A stretch of 64,000 nt of DNA from Chlorokybus atmophyticus (taxonomy: Eukaryota > Streptophyta > Chlorokybophyceae > Chlorokybales > Chlorokybaceae), in the NCBI GenBank assembly GCA_009103225.1, contig RHPI01003369.1:379500-443499 (forward strand). Reading direction: 5' to 3'. The notes under the pieces are model-generated. The model saw nothing but the letters and a program-made list of their open reading frames with translations, was not told where the DNA came from and ran no database searches. Numbering within the stretch: position 1 is the stretch's first letter; each line of letters opens with the position of its first letter. Shown here piece after piece: positions 47,599 through 59,478 of this stretch. The translations under genes and the position numbers were made by a program.

Positions 47599-49216
47599 AT
47601 GCTGGCTCGCGCTGCCGCGCGGCGTGTTGGCGCCGCGCGGGGTCTGTTGTCCCGGCCTGCCGCGAGCGCTGCAGCCAAGCCCTTGCTTGCTGGAGGCTCA
47701 GCTGGAGATCACAAGCAGTCAGCGCCAAGTCCGTCTGCTGCGGCTTGGGGTGCTTGGCAGCTTCAGTCGCTGCGGAGTACGTGCTGTCGTCGTTTCTTTA
47801 ATTTGCTCACACCGCTTGCCAGCAAACGGCTCATTTGTTGTTCAGCATGTTGCGTGTTACAAACTTTCTACTGTCAAGTGCTTGTGCTCTGTGCGTAGAT
47901 ACGTTGTACTTTTCCATGCGCAACAATTCTTTTGTTGCTACCCGGCACTGAATTGCAATATGCTGTTGGGCCGTATACTCCACCATTGCGGAGTTATGTG
48001 TGTAGCACCGCAAGACTTTACACGTTGCTCGGAACACACCCGGCTTCAACTGCTAGTCACTAGCCTTTAGCACGATGAGAATCAAGATTCATTCAGTTCA
48101 ACAGTCGACCATTCTTGTTATTTCTAGGGTTGTAGTCCTAGTATTCTGTCATATATGTTACTGCTAACATGATGGTAGCCCCAGCCAGTCTTGCTTCCTT
48201 GAGCAATCAGCAGCTGAACCTCTTACGCAAAATCTCGCACTGGTGCATTGTGCGGACAGTACTCTTCTTACTTCAGTAACCAAATGCTTGCCGTGCAGGC
48301 TTTGCAACCGATGCTCTGGCCGCACCGGGCGAAGGCGAGAAAACCAATGCCGTGGAAGCTGTGCTGAAAAACCCAAGTGCCAATATCGCGTATGATACCC
48401 ATATGCACGACCGCTTCCGACCTGGCGACCCATCTAAGCGCGCATTTACATACTTTGTGATGACTGGTGGCCGCTTCATCTACGCCGCAACTCTTCGGCT
48501 GCTTGTCTTGAAGTTCATCCTGTCCATGCAGGTAAATAGTTTGACTTACAGTAATTGTGCGCATTGCATGTGCATCCAAGCTGTTCAACCTTGCGCAGTC
48601 GTAGTGATCTAGTCTTATGCCATCTGTGGAAGGCAGTGAAGCGATGGCTCTAGTGGTCAACAATCCGCCAATTTCTGTTGCGTACAGGCGTCGAAGGATG
48701 TGTTGGCCATGGCATCGCTGGAGGTGGACCTTTTGCCCATTGAAGAGGGTCAGACTGTCACTGTCAAGTGGCGTGGAAAGCCGGTGTTCATTCGGCATCG
48801 CACGGCGCCAGAGATCGACAACGCCAATGCCATTGATCTTGGCTCTCTGCGTGACCCACAGCCCGACAGCGCCCGCGTAGTGGTATGTCATTCACCATTA
48901 ACTGGTGATTGTCATGCTTGTGGCTTGGAGACCGGTTTGGTCACACCAGTGCAGCCACATATGTTGGGATGCATGCACATCACCTTGCTGACCTCCTTTT
49001 CATGTGCAGAATCCGGAATGGCTGGTGGTTGTTGGTGTTTGCACGCATCTGGGTTGTGTGCCGCTGCCCAATGCCGGCGACTATGGCGGCTGGTTCTGCC
49101 CTTGCCACGGTTCCCACTATGATATCTCAGGCCGCATCCGCAAGGGGCCTGCACCCTACAACCTGGAAGTTCCACAATACAAGTTCCTGGATGAGAACAA
49201 GCTGTTGGTTGGCTAG
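47599..49216 (+). CDS. RIP1: Mitochondrial Rieske iron-sulfur protein of complex III
   Basis: Electron-transfer subunit of the cytochrome bc1 complex, passing electrons from ubiquinol to cytochrome c1. Four exons: 47599-47776, 48299-48531, 48688-48882 and 49010-49216 (TAG), GT-AG, in phase, 270 residues. The N-terminus is rich in Ala/Arg/Ser with no acids (mitochondrial presequence). Then come the hinge and membrane helix ([20 protein letters not shown]), and the head domain with cluster box I CTHLGC (Cys213, His215, Cys218) and box II CPCHGS (Cys232, Cys234, His235): ligands Cys213/His215 and Cys232/His235, disulfide Cys218-Cys234. [16 protein letters not shown] and NAGDYGGWF mark it as the mitochondrial, not the chloroplast PetC, type. 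The first ATG starts the presequence. Confidence 0.97.
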
Positions 49217-51530
49217 ATGGGTGTTGTGCAGCAATACTTAGTAGAATTTAATTGAGCTGGTCTGAACCGGTGATGAAGCGTGGCAGCAGTTGTAAGATGC
49301 AATTTGGGGTTTGTATTTTAGATTGGCTGCGAGTACATTGTGTGACGGCAGTATACAAGCATTGGAATTGACCATAATACCGACAGTTTGTTCAGTGACT
49401 GGTTGCGTTGATAAGCATCTTTAGTATATAGCATACTGGTTGGTGTTTGGTATGGTCGCTGTCTTACAGCTTTGGCATTTGCAGCACATGGTAACAGTGT
49501 GGCAATGTAAAATGCTGATGGTGATTTACACTATGCATGAGCACATCCCTCGCGCATTGTATGTGCAGTACACAAGCTTTCACTTCCAAGGTTGGAATGC
49601 TTGCATGCCTTGTAATATGCGAAGAGAAGAAGATTCCTATCAAACTTTGCAAACACACGCGTGCGGAGTTTATTGCATATGCAAGGACCGTAGTATGACT
49701 CACAACAAGTTGCACGTGCAGAATAGTTCTGGAGATTTTTGTACACCTCTCCTCAACCGTGCAAACAATAGCGTCTTGATGACTGATCACTACTGCAATT
49801 AAGTTGTTGCGTCTCCTTGTCCTAATAGTCACCATCAATCAGCAAGGCTTGTGTACCATGTATGCCACAACCTTTGCATATGTATTTGCTTTCCAATAGT
49901 TGTATGTATGACACATTGTTTGGGTCATTTAGCTATCGTGTGTGAAGCCAGTCATCATGAGTCACTTGGTTTTGCCTATGTCCAGGACCCGCGCAACAAC
50001 ATCATGTGCATCGAATTCGCTCGAGAGGTAGTACACATGGTAAGCCTCACCAAGCAGCTTGCATGAATGCTCCTTGCACTGCACAATGTACAACATATGA
50101 TATGCAAAACATTGTGACATGCATGTGTGTGCGTGCTTGCTTGCATGTGCGCAATGCCCGCTGCTTGTTGTACACTCACAATCAGTCAATACCATGCGCA
50201 GCAGGCAAGCGCAAACTGGGGCGGGGCAGAACGGAAGTAATAAAGTCACTTACATTGTTACAAACTAGCTTGTTGCAATGGTATTGATTTATTTGTATTG
50301 TACTGCTCTCAGCCCCGGGGCTACCATAAGGCTCTATAGTGTGCTACATGTGCCAACGATTATGATGGCTAGCTCCTGCCTTGCATGCGCATGCAAGGCA
50401 AGTGCGCACTTAGCTTCGGCGCATAGGTAGTGCATACCCCTGCCTCGGGTTAGCTTGTGTCGTTGCTGTAGTTCTTGATACAGCTGCTATTGTTATTGTT
50501 GTCGGCAATGCATGTGGCAGAATTAAAGGGCCATTCGTCATAGCAACGCACACAACAAACACAAGCATGCAAATATTAGACAACAAGGCCGATAAGCACC
50601 TCGCGTTAAAGAGGCCGGACGACCCATTGACCTATGTCTAAAGATAGACAGGCAGATTGAGCAGCACGCGGTAGCGGCTTATTCGTTTAAATATATGATC
50701 GTGCATAAAGTATATAATGCATGTACGTTATGCATCAACATGTACGTGTGAATAATAGACCAACCAATCTTGTCAAGTAACAGTGTACATGAAGTGTGCA
50801 CCCCAGCCTAGCGAGGTCATAGCTTAGTGTGTTGATAGAAAGCGTACAAAATATATAAGCTGCTCTGTATGGCAGATGCACAACAACAAGTACAATGGAG
50901 CAATCATAATAGCAACAGCAAGCACAATTGTATCGTATGTACGTTGCTTTGGCCAACCACGGAGGTGGGCAGGCCGCTCTCTACGGCGGTGAACAAGCCG
51001 TTTATCAGTGACTCGCACATTGCAAATACATATAGCAGTAACAAACAGATTATCAAGTACAGCAGGGGCAACAACTTGCATAAATCTGCTGCTACCTGAT
51101 GTCAACTCATTGCGTCCAAATCATGTATGTTGTAGGACAAAATAACTTTTTCAAACAGCACGAGTTGCTTGTTTCAATAACCTGCAGGCTTGCGTTGTGC
51201 ATTGGACACCTCGATTCAACGTGGCGTGCATGATGTGAGGTGCAAGTTGCATCGTGAGCTTACTCACCATTACAATTGTCGAAGCTTATTATGCAGCCGC
51301 ACCTGGCACGTGCCACGCGTCACACTAAGGGTACGTCACACCGCGTGCCCCAGCTTAAGCCTTTCTTCTCTCGTAGGCCTAAATCACGAACTTTCCAAGC
51401 TGCTACGCGCCTACCATGCACGCATGCTAGCAACCCACCAAGTGGGTGGCAGTGCCACTGTGGCACCGACACTCATCATCAGTGGCAGCGGCGGTGTCGC
51501 TGTCCTCCTTCTTTCTGACCAGAGGCGTCA
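49217..51530. other. Intergenic region, nothing identified
   Basis: 3' flank of the Rieske gene and 5' flank of the Rab gene. Only short open frames with no recognisable motif. A/T-rich, with many TGCATG motifs. Confidence 0.45.
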
Positions 51531-53178
<1,648 letters not shown>

Positions 53179-54182
53179 AGCGCGTTATGGTGTAGATTAG
53201 GAGGGCATGTTGGTTATAGCACCGGGCTGTGAAGAGACGAACCACCACTGTACCTGTATCTACATATGTATATGGTCTGTGCAATCCCATACTGTCACGA
53301 TAGTCCACATTGACACCAATGCACACTGCTAGACAACGACACGCACACTCCCATACACCCACACATTCACACATCCGCTGACAGACACCGCCACCGACAG
53401 TCACCCCAGCATCCCTGCACTCAGAGCGCCACACAGCCATGTCCACACCCGTCACCACCAGCATCGCGCCGGGCTGTAAATGTACTGTAGCTTCTCAGCC
53501 ATGGCTGAGTGTCAGCGACTGCAGATTTGAAGCGCTAATTTCAATTTATGCCAGGCTGCTAGCTATGGACACTCGCACCGTTACCAAGAGTCAGCCTACA
53601 GCAGCAGCAGCAGCAGCAGCACTGGGACCTTTCCCACTGCCAGCTGGTTGGCTGGCATAATGCAATACTGTACATAACCACTTGTGTCTGAACATTGTTG
53701 CCACATGTGCTTCGATATGTCTGCATATCTTTTGCAAACATATCGATGACAGCTTGAATTATGCTGCCATACCGGTTGCACACAGCCATAAGTATGCAAT
53801 GAGCATATTCTCCGCAAACAAGGCACGCACGCAATCTTTCCACTTCATCTCGCACACTGCGTGATTCAGCAACAATACATAATGGCATACATTGCTCGTG
53901 TCCATGATCCTGTTGCAATGACTTGCTGCAGTCTCCAATGCACAGGGTGAACAGCAGTCAGACCGCATGACATATACACCAGCTTTGCTTATTGTAGACT
54001 GCCATTAACTACCGCAACCGCATCAGTTTTGAAGAGCATACAATAACGGGTTTCAACCCCTATACACACTGCCAGTGCAGGCAAAAGTTGTAGCAAGCTA
54101 GCACCCAATCAGGTACAGCAGGAGGCTAGGCTCCGCGCACATGTGTCACAGGCATTTCCCACACGCAAGTGTAACCTGCTCA
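53179..54182. other. Intergenic region between convergent genes
   Basis: Holds the 3' ends of the Rab and RMR-like genes. A CAG run at 53599-53622 is a short trinucleotide repeat. Two GCACCGGGCTG/CGCCGGGCTG motifs (near 53222 and 53470) may be remnants of the dispersed repeat core. No gene supported. Confidence 0.45.
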
Positions 54183-56061
54183 TCAGCACATGTCATCGGC
54201 ATCCGTATTCACAGCCGCATCCACAGAAGTAACCGTGCCTGTGTTGGCTGCAGCTGGGGCTGGTGCTGCGCGCTGAGGTGGAGGTTCGGGACCGGCCGGC
54301 GTGAATTGGCTGCGCAGCAGCGGCGCAGTCTCTGCTTCAGGTGACGCGGAGGAGTTGACTGTGCGCTTGCACTTGGGACACGACGGCCGCCGCGATATCA
54401 ACCAAACGTCAATACATGACGTATGATACTCTGCCAACCAACACAAAGTCAGCAGACATGCAACACACTGCTTCAGGCATAGCAACACAACTGCCACACA
54501 AACTGTACAGAACACAACTAATGATGCAAGCAAGTTTTATGCAGTCTACTTATGCGTTGCGTTGCAATGACTTGTATTGTGTTGCTCTGCGTTGAGTGTG
54601 CTGTTACTCACCATGTTTACACGGCAGCACGCGCAGCTTGTCTCCGTCAGCATACTCTTCCAGGCAGATGGCGCATGTCTCCATGCCAGCGGACGTGAGG
54701 GAGCCCGTTCGGTAAATGATGCTGGGAAGGGCTTTGACTTCCGACGCAGACATGCCGAGACTGTCTGAAGAACTGGTGTCCAGCAGTCCGCCGGCACCGC
54801 GCCGCCAGCGATTGCGGCGCACGAAGAAGAAGGTCGCGAGCACGGCAGAGACGCAAAGCAGGCCGATGAAGGACACGGCCATGACACTCCATGCTGCGGC
54901 GTCATCATCCGGCTGGATGTACGTCACTGTGCCTGGAATGCTTGACAGGTACAGCAACTCCAACCCTGAGCGATTCTCCACGAAAACCGCAGGAATTCGG
55001 ATGTCTGTTGCTCTTCGAGCAGACACTGCAAGCCACATTTTCCATCAGGGTGTGGAACTTAAGTACAAGTCAACAACCATGCAATTTTGTGGTAGCATTT
55101 CGTAGTTGCATAACATAGCTGACATACAATAAGCGGTGCAGAGCTGCACACGTTGCAAAGAAACTAGGCAATGTGCATACCGCCACATAGCCAACGTCCT
55201 TGCTTGATATGACAGCCGCTATTCTGAACAACTGACTGCCAACTGCGAACCTTGTTGCCACATGCAATATTTAGTAAAGCAGATTGTGGCTCTAATATTA
55301 GTGAGACAGTGTGCGTGTGGGTGCAACTGGGTTTAGCCAACCTGGTGACTGACTGAGGGAGAACCAAAGTCCCACGTGAATGACACACACAAAAAGGCAG
55401 TCCGCCTCTTGTCATCTGTCTGATAGGTTTGCCACTATTGACAGCCAGAAATGCTTCGGTGCATGGCTTCAAATAACAATGTAACGTAGTAAAACGCTTT
55501 TGCTAGTGGAAGTTAATAATTTGCATGTAACCGCCATACGTGACCATACGACACACAGACTACTGACTAGTAAACTTACAACAATGACTGACAGCTAAGG
55601 TGAGATAACTTATCATGCCCTGTATGCTGAACTAACAGGACAGGTAGCTTACTTGTTATGAGCTCGCGCGTGCGCTCATCATTGTAGACGATGGCCGCGG
55701 CAGCGCCGGCCAGCTGGGCATTGAGCACTTTGGTCTCAAAAGGGCACTGGCCCCGCACAATAAGGGCGAACCAGGGCAGGGAGGGGTCAAGGGCGGCGGC
55801 GGGGGGAGGCGTGAGGGGGCTGCAGGCGTCATTGGGAAGGGCTTCCAGCAGGATGCCCTGTATGCCCTCCAGGGGCACCGGCGCCCCAAAGGCGGCGTCG
55901 GCGTCCACGAAGGAGAAGGTGGCGTTGTCCCTCGTGGCCACGAAGATGGTGGAGCCCGCCGGCCGCACCGACAGGTCCCACAGCAGCACCGCCAGCAGCA
56001 GAGAGCACGCCGACAGCCTCCCTAGGTTCCCAGCCACCCGCCGCACTACCTCAGCGTCCAT
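54183..56061 (-). CDS. RMR: PA-TM-RING protein, RMR-like vacuolar sorting receptor / E3 ligase
   Basis: Protease-associated domain, membrane helix, RING-H2 architecture; plant members (RMR/ReMembR-H2) act as vacuolar sorting receptors, animal relatives as E3 ligases. Three exons: 56061-55653, 55025-54612 and 54430-54183 (TGA), GT-AG, in phase, 356 residues. Signal peptide near residues 12-35 (ACSLLLAVLLW). PA domain core: WFALIVRGQCPFETKVLNAQ and AGAAAAIVYND, closing with IRIPAVFVE. Transmembrane helix 182-205. RING-H2 C3H2C3: Cys254, Cys257, Cys272, His274, His277, Cys280, Cys292, Cys295 (CAICLEEY ... CKH ... YHTSCIDVWL ... CPKC). The cytosolic C-terminus is Pro/Ala-rich. An upstream in-frame ATG at 56193 exists, but starting at 56061 places the signal peptide at the N-terminus. 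Convergent with the Rab gene. Confidence 0.92.
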
Positions 56062-57488
56062 CCGACGAAGAGGGCCGGCCTGCTCCCCGCTTACCCGTGC
56101 CTCCTCCAGGCTGACACCCACACAGACACAGACAGCACCAAGAAAACCGTTCCTTACAAGCTCTGCAGCACCAGTATCTCCCAATTCCCACACCCAGGCT
56201 TCTCCTGCTTGTCCTCTGCTGCCTCCTCTACGACAAGGCCACCGTCACCGCCGCCGCCGCCGCCGCCACACCCTCCGCGGCCATCCACGCGGCACGGCTT
56301 AGGTTTGCTGCAAAGAACTCTAATCATCCAATTCTCTTGGCTACAGAGATAAGTCCTTCCCAAGGTTTTCCTTGAAGTGAGCAATGCCTGACAGCAGTTC
56401 CGCTGCCTTTTTTCAGCAGGTGCCTCTTTGCATGCTATTGTCCAACGTGAAAGTTTGTCTGATCTGCGATGGGGGGATTGTTTGCGCGAGTTTTCAGCTT
56501 TCGGCATCTGGGGCCTGCGGTGGTCGTGTTGTTAACGCGGTGCGACTCTGCGTCGATGAAATCCGTTTAGGGTAAGGGTTGACGTGGAAAGTTCGCCGGC
56601 TGATGACGACAGTGGAGTAGCAGTCCACCCTTGCTATACGAATGCAGACTGTGACGCATTCTAGTATAGGGTTAAAGGCTCCTAATTTGGCCCATTTTCG
56701 CAGTTTTAAGGTTATTGCGGCCGCGACATAACTTGTTTGGCGGTGAAGTGTATGTGTTTATTGTTCCTTAGGATCTAGGCTACACAGCACTATTTTTATT
56801 TTGGATGAGTACATCTTAAGTTATGGGCGCCAAAGTAGGGGTGGTATCGACTGAAAGCTGCCATCAGTTTAGGCCTACTTTGGCCACTTCAGAAACGCCG
56901 GTACTGGCGTAGCAGGTAGTGGTGATGGGTGGTACTGGCGAGGTTAAAATCAGGGCCGCAGGCGATTATCTGTGACGCTTGCAGACTATAACACAGGCAT
57001 ATCAAAGCTGATAACAGCGATCAGTTATGGCGGGAAACTGCCGCCATAGCCTCCCGCCAAATTAGTTGTTGTCTGTGAGGTTGTTGGCGGCGTAGTTGTG
57101 TAGGGCGCCTTTAGCGGTAACTCTGCAAGAGGCGGCGGCGACAGCAGGTACATGTCATGTAGATTATGAGTGCTATTGTTTGTGTGTGTGTAGTTTGTGT
57201 GCATGCATGTGTGCTACGTCTACAGGCATTCCGCAGGTCTGCACATGCATGTAGACAGGGTTGCATGGACTATGTTTATGTACAGAGTGACACTGTATGT
57301 ATTAACTAGTCTGCTTGCAGGTGTTTCAGGACGCCTTCTTGTTGTCTAGCCTTCTTCGCCCTCCAGCTGGCGCCTGCAGCTCTTGCCTACTCTCGAACAT
57401 AAGATGGGGGCACCTGCATCCTTGTGGAAAAGTCCTCCGCCAAGTCCCACAAAGGTTCCCCAAGTTGGTTGTGGCACTCTATTGGGTT
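56062..57488. other. Intergenic region
   Basis: Upstream of the RMR-like gene; contains a short GCC/CCG-rich stretch at 56240-56280 and a TTTAGGGT telobox-like motif at 56567. From about 56690 to 57300 nothing identifiable. Confidence 0.45.
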
Positions 57489-58855
57489 CTAGACATACCA
57501 CATCAGCAGAGCTTCCGCCTCCATCCTTGTCTTGTCCCTCTGCTGCCACACAAGGTAGGCCTCGGTATTAGCTGCATGCTGCTCCGCCTGCTTCTCCCTC
57601 TCCTTTGCAGACTTCTCATCTTGCTTTTGTGGTGCATGCTTAGCCTTCTGCATGCGCCTGAGTGCAGCAGCTTTCTTTTTGAGCCCATGTGCAGCGGCCT
57701 TCTTAATGACAGCTGCTGCTGCCTCCGGCTTCTTCTGTTTGGCCTCCTCATTGCGTGCCGCTGCTTGCTGTTCCTTGGCAACAGCTTTTAATCTCTCCTT
57801 TCTTAAAACCTGTGCAATCTCCATGTTGGTCATCAGATGCGCACCGCCGATGTCCGCGCAGCCTCTTCTTGCTCTTCTTCTTGATATTGCTCGCTTGCTG
57901 TTGTGCTTGAGTGGTTTGTGCTTACTCTGCTCTTGCTGCTTTGTGGCCCTCCTCTGACTGTGCAGCAGCTTTTTCCAGGTCCATAGCATTCAGGAGATCG
58001 TGCATGGCGGGGGGGATGTAAGTGTCTGCAGGTAAGGGTATTTGTCCAACACGTGCTTGTAAAGAGGCCAAAGCCCACACGCTCTGAAGCTGCTGATGAT
58101 ATTGCTGGCGGATAATCCTTCGCGCCATGGCTGCACAAGCAGTTCCAGGAACTTTTCCCTCCCCAGGTCATGGCAGTACCTTGTTTCTTGGCGCTCTCTA
58201 TACTGTTTGCGATAGACCTCCTTGAAGGGTGGAAAACAACTTACATCTAGCATGTATGCATGCGGTGTGTTGTGTGAGCTGGGAGGATGAGGATGTGTAG
58301 CCTCCTTTGCATGGCATACTTGATCATCTCACTGCTGTAACGACTCACATGGCCGTCCACAACAAGCAACACAGGGTTGGCAGGGGACACACCGCCAGGC
58401 ATCCATTCAACTAGCTTAGCATCTATAGCTCTGTAGTCATCCACGCATTCTCTTTGGCTGCGTACACAGCCTGGGCCATATCGAACTTGCGGTAATCTTT
58501 TATTACTCGTTTGCCTTTCAATGTCACGAGAGGGGGGAAGGCATAGCCAGCGCCAGTGACTGCAGCCACGAGGGTGACATAATCTCTGCCTGGTGGCTGC
58601 CAAAGCCCACTTGCCACCACTGCACGCCACACAACAGGTGAGCACTGTATTCATCACATCATTTACAGCAGCAGCACAACCAGCATTAGGTGACACTTGC
58701 CTTTTGCAAATGACCCTCTGATTTTGAACTACGGTGTCGGGTTCAACTGCTACTTCATCAGTGCTGGTGATTCGGGATGGACCCACTCCCAACTCCTCAA
58801 CCACCCTCTCAAGCAAGTCGAAGTATTCGTAGACAATATCCCCTTTGAAAAACAC
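57489..58855 (-). pseudogene. Decayed pogo/Tigger-type (DDE) transposase
   Basis: Fragments of a DDE transposase of the Tc1/mariner superfamily, pogo/CENP-B-like branch, spread over different frames. In order on the minus strand: RITSTDEVAVEPD (first Asp region) from 58855; then another frame with DYVTLVAAVTGAG and FPPLVTLKGKRV (about 58590-58430); then LLVVDGHVSRYSSEMI (second Asp) and HILILPAHTTH to about 58255; then a further frame with MLDVSCFPPFKEVY (third Asp) and SNIISSFRACGLWPL to about 57990; and finally a Lys/Ala/Gln-rich C-terminal frame to 57489. Frame changes near 58640, 58440 and 58255 break the gene. No terminal inverted repeats or TA duplications were identified. It differs in character from the intron-rich neighbours. 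Confidence 0.8.
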
Positions 58856-58956
58856 AATGTGCGCCTTGTCAAGAGCTTCAGCCTTGCGGGAGCTCAGATT
58901 ATGTCTCTTCTTAAAAGCGTACCACCACTTGTTGCCAGTTATCCCTGTAACAATTG

Positions 58957-59035
58957 GGTTCCGACCACTAGGCTATGGTAGCAAAAGACGCTACCATGAG
59001 TGAGGTTTGTCGCAGTTTATCTCAAATTGTGATAT
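58957..59035 (+). repeat. Hairpin-containing direct repeat, copy 1
   Basis: CAATTGGGTTCCGACCACTA, then the hairpin ATGGTAGC-AAAAGAC-GCTACCAT, then GAGTGAGGTTTGT and TTATCTCAAATTGTGA. Lies about 100 bases right of the transposase remnant. Confidence 0.8.
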
Positions 59036-59289
59036 TCCTCCCCAATTTAACCCACGGGTTCCACATTATCCAATGAAGCACTTACTAGCCCACTTTGCCG
59101 TGGTCACGGCCATACCACGACCGGTCCGCCCGCGGCCTTTTGAATTCTGCCAATAAACGGTCATAGCGGACCGAACTGCAGCGGCCATCCTCACCGCGCG
59201 ACCTGCCATCGCGGCGCGATCGCACGCGGCCATAGGTCAAACTGGCTCGGCGCGTAGGTTGCGAACCTGCGCCAAGCTTAGGGCAAGCC

Positions 59290-59424
59290 GCCTTAAAAGT
59301 TTTTTTTGGGGGCCCTTGGATATGCCTTTATCTCCTACGGGAATTGAACCTGAGACGTCAAGCTCCGTTACCATTGAGCTCCGACTAACAACAATTGGGC
59401 TCTGACCACTAGGGTATGGTAGCA
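59290..59424 (-). mobile_element. tRNA-derived, SINE-like segment with Pol III box A and box B
   Basis: On the minus strand: TACCCTAGTGG (box A-like), a second D-arm-like AGCTCAATGGTAACGGAGCT whose ends pair over five bases, then GGTTCAATTCC, a perfect match to the Pol III box B consensus, followed by a stretch ending in AAAAAAAACTTTT. There is no room for an anticodon arm, so it is not a functional tRNA. Copy 1 (minus strand about 58957-58985) has the box A form TAGCCTAGTGG but no box B. SINE identity is inferred. Confidence 0.45.
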
Positions 59425-59478
59425 AAAGACGCTACCATAAGTGAGGTCTGTTACAATTCATCTCAAATCGTGACAATG
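59391..59478 (+). repeat. Hairpin-containing direct repeat, copy 2
   Basis: Second copy of 58957-59035, same orientation, with the hairpin identical and about one change per ten bases around it (CAATTGGGCTCTGACCACTA, AAGTGAGGTCTGT, TCATCTCAAATCGTGA). Confidence 0.8.

Noticed and set aside
55691-56302. 203-residue plus-strand ORF rich in Ala/Ser/Arg
   Set aside because: Antisense to the PA-domain exon of the RMR-like gene, which has clear conserved motifs.
57489-57989. Independent 166-residue Lys/Ala/Gln-rich gene
   Set aside because: Directly continues the transposase remnant in the same direction; more likely its C-terminal part than a separate gene, though not proven.
59290-59400. Functional tRNA gene
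   Set aside because: Box A and box B are present but no anticodon arm fits between the D- and T-arm-like parts and no acceptor stem pairs.
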